NCBI RefSeq assembly: GCF_933775445.1
Contig: NW_026089530.1
Coordinates: 159,025-223,024 of the forward strand
Length of the DNA: 64,000 bases
Source: Argentina anserina
Lineage: Eukaryota > Streptophyta > Magnoliopsida > Rosales > Rosaceae
Reading direction: 5' to 3'
Below the pieces are notes generated by a model. That model did not search any database. It worked only from the letters and a program-made list of their open reading frames with translations, and was not told where the DNA came from. A program made the position numbers and the translations under genes. Positions 37,106 to 48,659 of this stretch are shown here, piece after piece (within the stretch, counting starts at the first letter, position 1; every line of letters begins with the position of its first letter).

Positions 37106-40100
37106 TTGCAATTTGAGTATCTTTTCAATTCTCGTTTGAGTATCTTTCTGAACGGCTTTCGATGCGAGTTTTTTTTTAATTTGAGAGTGTTTCCAGTGTG
37201 GGCGTGTGTTTCTATGAAACTGAGTATCTTTCTATCGTTTGAGTTTGTTTACTATTGGGATTTGAGTACCTTTTCAATTCTCGTTTGAGTATCTTTCTAA
37301 ACGGCTTTCGATGCGAGTTTCTCTTGAATTTTAGAGTGTTTCCAGTGCGGGCGTGTGTTTCTTTCAAACTGAGTATCTTTCTATCGTTTGAATATGTTTA
37401 CTATTGCAATTTGAGTATCTTTTCAATTCTCGTTTGAGTATCTTTCTGAACGGCTTTCGATGCGAGTTTTTTTTTAATTTGAGAGTGTTTCCAGTGTGGG
37501 CGTGTGTTTCTATCAAACTGAGTATCTTTCTATCGTTTGAGTTTGTTTACTATTGGAATTTGAGTACCTTTTCAATTCTCGTTTGAGTATCTTTCTAAAC
37601 GGCTTTCGATGCGAGTTTCTCTTGAATTTTAGAGTGTTTCCAGTGCGGGCGTGTGTTTCTTTCAAACTGAGTATCTTTCTATTGTTTGAATATGTTTACT
37701 ATTGCAATTTGAGTATCTTTTCAATTCTCGTTTGAGTATCTTTCTGAACGGCTTTCGATGCGAGTTTTTTTTTAATTTGAGAGTGTTTCCAGTGTGGGCG
37801 TGTGTTTCTTTAAAACTGAGTATCTTTCTATCGTTTGAGTATGTTTACTATTGCAGTTTGAGTATCTTTTCAATTCTCGTTTGAGTATCTTTCTGTAATC
37901 CTTTCTGATGCGAGTTTCTATTGTATTTGAGAGTGTTTCCAGTGTGGGCGTGTGTTTCTTTCAAACTGAGTATCTTTCTATCGTTTGAGTATGTTTACTA
38001 TTGCACTTTGAGTATCTTTTCAATTCTCGTTTGAGTATCTTTCTGTAATCCTTTCTGATGCGAGTTTCTATTGTATTTTAGAGTGTTTCCAGTGTGGGCG
38101 TGTGTTTCTTTCAAACTGAGTATCTTTCTATCGTTTGAATATGTTTACTATTGCAATTTGAGTACCTTTTCAATTCTCGTTTGAGTATCTTTCTAAACGG
38201 CTTTCGATGCGAGTTTCTCTTGAATTTTAGAGTGTTTCCAGTGCGGGCGTGTGTTTCTTTCAAACTGAGTATCTTTCTATCGTTTGAGTATGTTTACTAT
38301 TGCAATTTGAGTATCTTTTCAATTCTCGTTTGAGTATCTTTCTGTAATCCTTTCTGATGCGAGTTTCTATTGTATTTGAGAGTGTTTCCAGTGTGGGCGT
38401 GTGTTTCTTTCAAACTGAGTATCTTTCTATCGTTTGAGTATGTTTACTATTGCACTTTGAGTATCTTTTCAATTCTCGTTTGAGTATCTTTCTGTAATCC
38501 TTTCTGATGCGAGTTTCTATTGTATTTGAGAGTGTTTCCAGTGTGGGCGTGTGTTTCTTTCAAACTGAGTATCTTTCTATCGTTTGAGTATGTTTACTAT
38601 TGCAATTTGAGTATCTTTTCAATTTTCGTTTGAGTATGTTTCTGTGAGGCTTTCTGATGCGAGTTTCTCTTGAATTTTAGAGTGTTTCCAGTGTGGGCGT
38701 GTGTTTCTTTCAAACTGAGTATCTTTCTATCGTTTGAGTATGTTTACTATTGCAATTTCATTACCTTTTCAATTCTCGTTTGAGTATCTTTCTAAACGGC
38801 TTTCGATGCGAGTTTCTCTTGAATTTTAGAGTGTTTCCAGTGTGGGCGTGTGTTTCTTTCAAACTGAGTATCTTTCTATCGTTTGAATATGTTTACTATT
38901 GCACTTTGAGTATCTTTTGAATCCTCGTTTGAGTATCTTTCTGAACGGCTTTCGATGCGAGTTTTTCTTGAATTTGAAAGTGTTTCCAGTGTGGGCGTGT
39001 GTTTCTTTAAAACTGAGTATCTTTCTATCGTTTGAGTATGTTTACTATTGCAGTTTGAGTATCTTTTCAATTCTCGTTTGAGTATCTTTCTGAACGGCTT
39101 TCGATGCGAGTTTTTTTTTAATTTGAGAGTGTTTCCAGTGTGGGCGTGTGTTTCTATCAAACTGAGTATCTTTCTATCGTTTGAGTTTGTTTACTATTGG
39201 AATTTGAGTACCTTTTCAATTCTCGTTTGAGTATCTTTCTAAACGGCTTTCGATGCGAGTTTCTCTTGAATTTTAGAGTGTTTCCAGTGCGGGCGTGTGT
39301 TTCTTTCAAACTGAGTATCTTTCTATTGTTTGAGTATGTTTACTATTGCAATTTGAGTATCTTTTCAATTCTCGTTTGAGTATCTTTCTGAACGGCTTTC
39401 GATGCGAGTTTTTTTTTAATTTGAGAGTCTTTCCAGTGTGGGCGTGTGTTTCTTTAAAACTGAGTATCTTTCTATCGTTTGAGTATGTTTACTATTGCAG
39501 TTTGAGTATCTTTTCAATTCTCGTTTGAGTATCTTTCTGTAATCCTTTCTGATGCGAGTTTCTATTGTATTTGAGAGTGTTTCCAGTGTGGACGTGTGTT
39601 TCTTTCAAACTGAGTATCTTTCTATCGTTTGAGTATGTTTACTATTGCACTTTGAGTATCTTTTCAATTCTCGTTTGAGTATCTTTCTGTAATCCTTTCT
39701 GATGCGAGTTTCTATTGTATTTTAGAGTGTTTCCAGTGTGGGCGTGTGTTTCTTTCAAACTGAGTATCTTTCTATCGTTTGAGTATGTTTACTATTGCAA
39801 TTTGAGTACCTTTTCAATTCTCGTTTGAGTATCTTTCTAAACGGCTTTCGATGCGAGTTTCTCTTGAATTTTAGAGTGTTTCCAGTGCGGGCGTGTGTTT
39901 CTTTCAAACTGAGTATCTTTCTATCGTTTGAGTATGTTTACTATTGCAATTTGAGTATCTTTTCAATTCTCGTTTGAGTATCTTTCTGTAATCCTTTCTG
40001 ATGCGAGTTTCTATTGTATTTGAGAGTGTTTCCAGTGTGGGCGTGTGTTTCTTTCAAACTGAGTATCTTTCTATCGTTTGAGTATGTTTACTATTGCACT

Positions 40101-43100
40101 TTGAGTATCTTTTCAATTCTCGTTTGAGTATCTTTCTGTAATCCTTTCTGATGCGAGTTTCTATTGTATTTGAGAGTGTTTCCAGTGTGGGCGTGTGTTT
40201 CTTTCAAACTGAGTATCTTTCTATCGTTTGAGTATGTTTACTATTGCAATTTGAGTATCTTTTCAATTTTCGTTTGAGTATGTTTCTGTGAGGCTTTCTG
40301 ATGCGAGTTTCTCTTGAATTTTAGAGTGTTTCCAGTGTGGGCGTGTGTTTCTTTCAAACTGAGTATCTTTCTATCGTTTGAGTATGTTTACTATTGCAAT
40401 TTCATTACCTTTTCAATTCTCGTTTGAGTATCTTTCTAAACGGCTTTCGATGCGAGTTTCTCTTGAATTTTAGAGTGTTTCCAGTGCGGGCGTGTGTTTC
40501 TTTCAAACTGAGTATCTTTCTATCGTTTGAATATGTTTACTATTGCAATTTGAGTATCTTTTCAATTCTTGTTTGAGTATCTTTCTGAACGGCTTTCGAT
40601 GCGAGTTTTTTTTTAATTTGGGAGTGTTTCCAGTGTGGGCGTGTGTTTCTATGAAACTGAGTATCTTTCTATCGTTTGAGTTTGTTTACTATTGGGATTT
40701 GAGTACCTTTTCAATTCTCGTTTGAGTATCTTTCTAAACGGCTTTCGATGCGAGTTTCTCTTGAATTTTAGAGTGTTTCCAGTGCGGGCGTGTGTTTCTT
40801 TCAAACTGAGTATCTTTCTATCGTTTGAATATGTTTACTATTGCAATTTGAGTATCTTTTCAATTCTCGTTTGAGTATCTTTCTGAACGGCTTTCGATGC
40901 GAGTTTTTTTTTAATTTGAGAGTGTTTCCAGTGTGGGCGTGTGTTTCTATCAAACTGAGTATCTTTCTATCGTTTGAGTTTGTTTACTATTGGAATTTGA
41001 GTACCTTTTCAATTCTCGTTTGAGTATCTTTCTAAACGGCTTTCGATGCGAGTTTCTCTTGAATTTTAGAGTGTTTCCAGTGCGGGCGTGTGTTTCTTTC
41101 AAACTGAGTATCTTTCTATTGTTTGAATATGTTTACTATTGCAATTTGAGTATCTTTTCAATTCTCGTTTGAGTATCTTTCTGAACGGCTTTCGATGCGA
41201 ATTTTTTTTTAATTTGAGAGTGTTTCCAGTGTGGGCGTGTGTTTCTATGAAACTGAGTATCTTTCTATCGTTTGAGTTTGTTTACTATTGGGATTTGAGT
41301 ACCTTTTCAATTCTCGTTTGAGTATCTTTCTAAACGGCTTTCGATGCGAGTTTCTCTTGAATTTTAGAGTGTTTCCAGTGCGGGCGTGTGTTTCTTTCAA
41401 ACTGAGTATCTTTCTATCGTTTGAATATGTTTACTATTGCAATTTGAGTATCTTTTCAATTCTCGTTTGAGTATCTTTCTGAACGGCTTTCGATGCGAGT
41501 TTTTTTTTAATTTGAGAGTGTTTCCAGTGTGGGCGTGTGTTTCTATCAAACTGAGTATCTTTCTATCGTTTGAGTTTGTTTACTATTGGAATTTGAGTAC
41601 CTTTTCAATTCTCGTTTGAGTATCTTTCTAAACGGCTTTCGATGCGAGTTTCTCTTGAATTTTAGAGTGTTTCCAGTGCGGGCGTGTGTTTCTTTCAAAC
41701 TGAGTATCTTTCTATTGTTTGAATATGTTTACTATTGCAATTTGAGTATCTTTTCAATTCTCGTTTGAGTATCTTTCTGAACGGCTTTCGATGCGAGTTT
41801 TTTTTTAATTTGAGAGTGTTTCCAGTGTCGGCGTGTGTTTCTTTCAAACTGAGTATCTTTCTATCGTTTGAGTATGTTTACTATTGCACTTTGAGTATCT
41901 TTTCAATTCTCGTTTGAGTATCTTTCTGAACGGCTTTCGATGCGAGTTTTTCTTGAATTGGAGAGTGTTTCCAGTGTGGGCGTGTGTTCTTTTCAAACTG
42001 AGTATCTTTCTATCGTTTGAGTATGTTTACTATTGCACTTTGAGTATCTTTTCAATTCTCGTTTGAGTATGTTTCTGTAAGGCTTTCTGATGCGAGTTTC
42101 TCTTGAATTGGAGAGTGTTTCCAGTGTGGGCGTGTGTTTCTTTCAAACTGAGTATCTTTCTATCGTTTGAGTATGTTTACTATTGCAATTTGAGTATCTT
42201 TTGAATCCTCGTTTGAGTATCTTTCTGAACGGCTTTCGATGCGAGTTTTTCTTGAATTTGAGAGTGTTTCCAGTGCGGGCGTGTGTTTCTTTCAAACTGA
42301 GTATCTTTCTATCGTTTGAATATGTTTACTATTGCAATTTGAGTATCTTTTCAATTCTCGTTTGAGTATCTTTCTGAACGGCTTTCGATGCGAGTTTTTT
42401 TTTAATTTGAGAGTGTTTCCAGTGTGGGCGTGTGTTTCTATCAAACTGAGTATCTTTCTATCGTTTGAGTTTGTTTACTATTGGAATTTGAGTACCTTTT
42501 CAATTCTCGTTTGAGTATCTTTCTAAACGGCTTTCGATGCGAGTTTCTCTTGAATTTTAGAGTGTTTCCAGTGCGGGCGTGTGTTTCTTTCAAACTGAGT
42601 ATCTTTCTATCGTTTGAATATGTTTACTATTGCAATTTGAGTATCTTTTCAATTCTCGTTTGAGTATCTTTCTGAACGGCTTTCGATGCGAGTTTTTTTT
42701 TAATTTGAGAGTGTTTCCAGTGTGGGCGTGTGTTTCTATCAAACTGAGTATCTTTCTATCGTTTGAATATGTTTACTATTGCACTTTGAGTATCTTTTGA
42801 ATCCTCGTTTGAGTATCTTTCTGAACGGCTTTCGATGCGAGTTTTTCTTGAATTTGAAAGTGTTTCCAGTGTGGGCGTGTGTTTCTTTAAAACTGAGTAT
42901 CTTTCTATCGTTTGAGTATGTTTACTATTGCAGTTTGAGTATCTTTTCAATTCTCGTTTGAGTATCTTTCTGAACGGCTTTCGATGCGAGTTTTTTTTTA
43001 ATTTGAGAGTGTTTCCAGTGTGGGCGTGTGTTTCTATCAAACTGAGTATCTTTCTATCGTGTGAGTTTGTTTACTATTGGAATTTGAGTACCTTTTCAAT

Positions 43101-43523
43101 TCTCGTTTGAGTATCTTTCTAAACGGCTTTCGATGCGAGTTTCTCTTGAATTTTAGAGTGTTTCCAGTGCGGGCGTGTGTTTCTTTCAAACTGAGTATCT
43201 TTCTATCGTTTGAATATGTTTACTATTGCAATTTGAGTACCTTTTCAATTCTCGTTTGAGTATCTTTCTGAACGGCTTTCGATGCGAATTTTTTTTTAAT
43301 TTGAGAGTGTTTCCAGTGTGGGCGTGTGTTTCTATGAAACTGAGTATCTTTCTATCGTTTGAGTTTGTTTACTATTGGGATTTGAGTACCTTTTCAATTC
43401 TCATTTGAGTATCTTTCTAAACGGCTTTCGATGCGAGTTTCTCTTGAATTTTAGAGTGTTTCCAGTGCGGGCGTGTGTTTCTTTCAAACTGAGTATCTTT
43501 CTATCGTTTGAATATGTTTACTA
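37106..43523 (+). repeat. 43-monomer higher-order unit, copy 2 (6,418 bp)
   Basis: This is the direct tandem repeat of the preceding unit. Private changes include TATCGTGTGAG near 43,06x, GAGTCTTTCC near 39,429 and TTTGGGAGTG near 40,619. The shared rare CTCATTTGAG near 36,984 and 43,402 falls where the units join, which supports duplication by unequal exchange. Similarity ends about 43,620, where CTATCAAACTG replaces the expected CTATGAAACTG. Confidence 0.88.
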
Positions 43524-43821
43524 TTGCAATTTGAGTATCTTTTCAATTCTCGTTTGAGTATCTTTCTGAACGGCTTTCGATGCGAGTTTTTTTTTAATTT
43601 GAGAGTGTTTCCAGTGTGGGCGTGTGTTTCTATCAAACTGAGTATCTTTCTATCGTTTGAGTTTGTTTACTATTGGAATTTGAGTACCTTTTCAATTCTC
43701 GTTTGAGTATCTTTCTAAACGGCTTTCGATGCGAGTTTCTCTTGAATTTTAGAGTGTTTCCAGTGCGGGCGTGTGTTTCTTTCAAACTGAGTATCTTTCT
43801 ATTGTTTGAATATGTTTACTA

Positions 43822-45014
43822 TTGCAATTTGAGTATCTTTTCAATTCTCGTTTGAGTATCTTTCTGAACGGCTTTCGATGCGAGTTTTTTTTTAATTTGA
43901 GAGTGTTTCCAGTGTCGGCGTGTGTTTCTTTCAAACTGAGTATCTTTCTATCGTTTGAGTATGTTTACTATTGCAATTTGAGTATCTTTTCAATTCTCGT
44001 TTAAGTATCTTTCTGAACGGCTTTCGATGCGAGTTTTTCTTGAATTGGAGAGTGTTTCCAGTGTGGGCGTGTGTTCTTTTCAAACTGAGTATCTTTCTAT
44101 CGTTTGAGTATGTTTACTATTGCACTTTGAGTATCTTTTCAATTCTCGTTTGAGTATGTTTCTGTAAGGCTTTCTGATGCGAGTTTCTCTTGAATTGGAG
44201 AGTGTTTCCAGTGTGGGCGTGTGTTTCTTTCAAACTGAGTATCTTTCTATCGTTTGAGTATGTTTACTATTGCAATTTGAGTATCTTTTGAATCCTCGTT
44301 TGAGTATCTTTCTGAACGGCTTTCGATGCGAGTTTTTCTTGAATTTGAGAGTGTTTCCAGTGCGGGCGTGTGTTTCTTTCAAACTGAGTATCTTTCTATC
44401 GTTTGAATATGTTTACTATTGCAATTTGAGTATCTTTTCAATTCTCGTTTGAGTATCTTTCTGAACGGCTTTCGATGCGAGTTTTTTTTTAATTTGAGAG
44501 TGTTTCCAGTGTGGGCGTGTGTTTCTATCAAACTGAGTATCTTTCTATCGTTTGAGTTTGTTTACTATTGGGATTTGAGTACCTTTTCAATTCTCGTTTG
44601 AGTATCTTTCTAAACGGCTTTCGATGCGAGTTTCTCTTGAATTTTAGAGTGTTTCCAGTGCGGGCGTGTGTTTCTTTCAAACTGAGTATCTTTCTATCGT
44701 TTGAATATGTTTACTATTGCAATTTGAGTATCTTTTCAATTCTCGTTTGAGTATCTTTCTGAACGGCTTTCGATGCGAGTTTTTTTTTAATTTGAGAGTG
44801 TTTCCAGTGTGGGCGTGTGTTTCTATCAAACTGAGTATCTTTCTATCGTTTGAGTTTGTTTACTATTGGAATTTGAGTACCTTTTCAATTCTCGTTTGAG
44901 TATCTTTCTAAACGGCTTTCGATGCGAGTTTCTCTTGAATTTTAGAGTGTTTCCAGTGCGGGCGTGTGTTTCTTTCAAACTGAGTATCTTTCTATTGTTT
45001 GAATATGTTTACTA
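43822..45014 (+). repeat. 6-monomer unit enlarged by one extra A/B dimer (1,193 bp)
   Basis: The interval between equivalent markers here is 1,193 bp rather than 895 bp; the difference is exactly one 298 bp dimer. The extra dimer begins with a TTGGGATTT type B monomer at 44,568, which resembles copies at 34,274 and 40,692 more than its own neighbours. This shows dimer gain or loss inside a larger unit. Confidence 0.7.
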
Positions 45015-48000
45015 TTGCAATTTGAGTATCTTTTCAATTCTCGTTTGAGTATCTTTCTGAACGGCTTTCGATGCGAGTTTTTTTTTAATTTGAGAGTGTT
45101 TCCAGTGTCGGCGTGTGTTTCTTTCAAACTGAGTATCTTTCTATCGTTTGAGTATGTTTACTATTGCAATTTGAGTATCTTTTCAATTCTCGTTTGAGTA
45201 TCTTTCTGAACGGCTTTCGATGCGAGTTTTTCTTGAATTTGAGAGTGTTTCCAGTGTGGGCGTGTGTTCTTTTCAAACTGAGTATCTTTCTATCGTTTGA
45301 GTATGTTTACTATTGCACTTTGAGTATCTTTTCAATTCTCGTTTGAGTATGTTTCTGTAAGGCTTTCTGATGCGAGTTTCTCTTGAATTGGAGAGTGTTT
45401 CCAGTGTGGGCGTGTGTTTCTTTCAAACTGAGTATCTTTCTATCGTTTGAGTATGTTTACTATTGCAATTTGAGTATCTTTTGAATCCTCGTTTGAGTAT
45501 CTTTCTGAACGGCTTTCGATGCGAGTTTTTCTTGAATTTGAGAGTGTTTCCAGTGCGGGCGTGTGTTTCTTTCAAACTGAGTATCTTTCTATCGTTTGAA
45601 TATGTTTACTATTGCAATTTGAGTATCTTTTCAATTCTCGTTTGAGTATCTTTCTGAACGGCTTTCGATGCGAGTTTTTTTTTAATTTGAGAGTGTTTCC
45701 AGTGTGGGCGTGTGTTTCTATCAAACTGAGTATCTTTCTATCGTTTGAGTTTGTTTACTATTGGAATTTGAGTACCTTTTCAATTCTCGTTTGAGTATCT
45801 TTCTAAACGGCTTTCGATGCGAGTTTCTCTTGAATTTTAGAGTGTTTCCAGTGCGGGCGTGTGTTTCTTTCAAACTGAGTATCTTTCTATTGTTTGAATA
45901 TGTTTACTATTGCAATTTGAGTATCTTTTCAATTCTCGTTTGAGTATCTTTCTGAACGGCTTTCGATGCGAGTTTTTTTTTAATTTGAGAGTGTTTCCAG
46001 TGTCGGCGTGTGTTTCTTTCAAACTGAGTATCTTTCTATCGTTTGAGTATGTTTATTATTGCAATTTGAGTATCTTTTCAATTCTCGTTTGAGTATCTTT
46101 CTGAACGGCTTTCGATGCGAGTTTTTCTTGAATTGGAGAGTGTTTCCAGTGTGGGCGTGTGTTCTTTTCAAACTGAGTATCTTTCTATCGTTTGAGTATG
46201 TTTACTATTGCACTTTGAGTATCTTTTCAATTCTCGTTTGAGTATGTTTCTGTAAGGCTTTCTGATGCGAGTTTCTCTTGAATTGGAGAGTGTTTCCAGT
46301 GTGGGCGTGTGTTTCTTTCAAACTGAGTATCTTTCTATCGTTTGAGTATGTTTACTATTGCAATTTGAGTATCTTTTGAATCCTCGTTTGAGTATCTTTC
46401 TGAACGGCTTTCGATGCGAGTTTTTCTTGAATTTGAGAGTGTTTCCAGTGCGGGCGTGTGTTTCTTTCAAACTGAGTATCTTTCTATCGTTTGAATATGT
46501 TTACTATTGCAATTTGAGTATCTTTTCAATTCTCGTTTGAGTATCTTTCTGAACGGCTTTCGATGCGAGTTTTTTTTTAATTTGAGAGTGTTTCCAGTGT
46601 GGGCGTGTGTTTCTATCAAACTGAGTATCTTTCTATCGTTTGAGTTTGTTTACTATTGGAATTTGAGTACCTTTTCAATTCTCGTTTGAGTATCTTTCTA
46701 AACGGCTTTCGATGCGAGTTTCTCTTGAATTTTAGAGTGTTTCCAGTGCGGGCGTGTGTTTCTTTCAAACTGAGTATCTTTCTATTGTTTGAATATGTTT
46801 ACTATTGCAATTTGAGTATCTTTTCAATTCTCGTTTGAGTATCTTTCTGAACGGCTTTCGATGCGAGTTTTTTTTTAATTTGAGAGTGTTTCCAGTGTCG
46901 GCGTGTGTTTCTTTCAAACTGAGTATCTTTCTATCGTTTGAGTATGTTTATTATTGCAATTTGAGTATCTTTTCAATTCTCGTTTGAGTATCTTTCTGAA
47001 CGGCTTTCGATGCGAGTTTTTCTTGAATTGGAGAGTGTTTCCAGTGTGGGCGTGTGTTCTTTTCAAACTGAGTATCTTTCTATCGTTTGAGTATGTTTAC
47101 TATTGCACTTTGAGTATCTTTTCAATTCTCGTTTGAGTATGTTTCTGTAAGGCTTTCTGATGCGAGTTTCTCTTGAATTGGAGAGTGTTTCCAGTGTGGG
47201 CGTGTGTTTCTTTCAAACTGAGTATCTTTCTATCGTTTGAGTATGTTTACTATTGCAATTTGAGTATCTTTTGAATCCTCGTTTGAGTATCTTTCTGAAC
47301 GGCTTTCGATGCGAGTTTTTCTTGAATTTGAGAGTGTTTCCAGTGCGGGCGTGTGTTTCTTTCAAACTGAGTATCTTTCTATCGTTTGAATATGTTTACT
47401 ATTGCAATTTGAGTATCTTTTCAATTCTCGTTTGAGTATCTTTCTGAACGGCTTTCGATGCGAGTTTTTTTTTAATTTGAGAGTGTTTCCAGTGTGGGCG
47501 TGTGTTTCTATCAAACTGAGTATCTTTCTATCGTTTGAGTTTGTTTACTATTGGAATTTAAGTACCTTTTCAATTCTCGTTTGAGTATCTTTCTAAACGG
47601 CTTTCGATGCGAGTTTCTCTTGAATTTTAGAGTGTTTCCAGTGCGGGCGTGTGTTTCTTTCAAACTGAGTATCTTTCTATTGTTTGAATATGTTTACTAT
47701 TGCAATTTGAGTATCTTTTCAATTCTCGTTTGAGTCTCTTTCTGAACGGCTTTCGATGCGAGTTTTTTTTTAATTTGAGAGTGTTTCCAGTGTGGGCGTG
47801 TGTTTCTTTCAAACTGAGTATCTTTCTATCGTTTGAGTATGTTTACTATTGCAATTTGAGTATCTTTTCAATTCTCGTTTGAGTATCTTTCTGAACGGCT
47901 TTCGATGCGAGTTTTTCTTGAATTGGAGAGTGTTTCCAGTGTGGGCGTGTGTTTTTTTCAAACTGAGTATCTTTCTATCGTTTGAGTATGTTTACTATTG

Positions 48001-48420
48001 CACTTTGAGTATCTTTTCAATTCTTGTTTGAGTATGTTTCTGTAAGGCTTTCTGATGCGAGTTTCTCTTGAATTGGAGAGTGTTTCCAGTGTGGGCGTGT
48101 GTTTCTTTCAAACTGAGTATCTTTCTATCGTTTGAGTATGTTTACTATTGCAATTTGAGTATCTTTTGAATCCTTGTTTGAGTATCTTTCTGAACGGCTT
48201 TCGATGCGAGTTTTTCTTGAATTTGAGAGTGTTTCCAGTGTGGGCGTGTGTTTCTTTCAAACTGAGTATCTTTCTATCGTTTGAGTATGTTTACTATTGC
48301 AATTTGAGTACCTTTTCAATTCTCGTTTGAGTATCTTCCTAAACGGCTTTCGATGCGAGTTTTTCTTGAATTTGAGAGTGTTTCCAGTGTGGGCGTGTGT
48401 TTTTTTCAAACTGAGTATCT
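45015..48420 (+). repeat. 6-monomer higher-order repeat, about four tandem copies (895 bp period)
   Basis: Markers 45,015, 45,910, 46,805 and 47,700 are spaced 895 bp apart, as are 45,463, 46,358, 47,253 and 48,148. Within the unit the order is a T9 monomer with GTGTCGGCG, a GAATTGGAGAG monomer with GTTCTTTTCAAAC, a GTAAGG/GAATTGGAGAG monomer, a GAATCCTCG/GTGCGGGCG monomer, then an A/B dimer. The last copy differs: GTGTGGGCG, GAGTCTC near 47,733, and TTTTTTTCAAAC. Related single units start at 35,317, 41,735, 43,822, 52,027 and 52,922. Confidence 0.82.
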
Positions 48421-48659
48421 TTCTATCGTTTGAGTATGTTTACTATTGCAATTTGAGTATCTTTTGAATACTCGTTTGAGTATCTTTCTGAACGGCTTTC
48501 GATGCGAGTTTTTCTTGAATTTGAAAGTGTTTCCAGTGTGGGCGTGTGTTTCTTTAAAACTGAGTATCTTTCTATCGTTTGAGTATGTTTACTATTGCAG
48601 TTTGAGTATCTTTTCAATTCTCGTTTGAGTATCTTTCTGTAATCCTTTCGATGCGAGTT

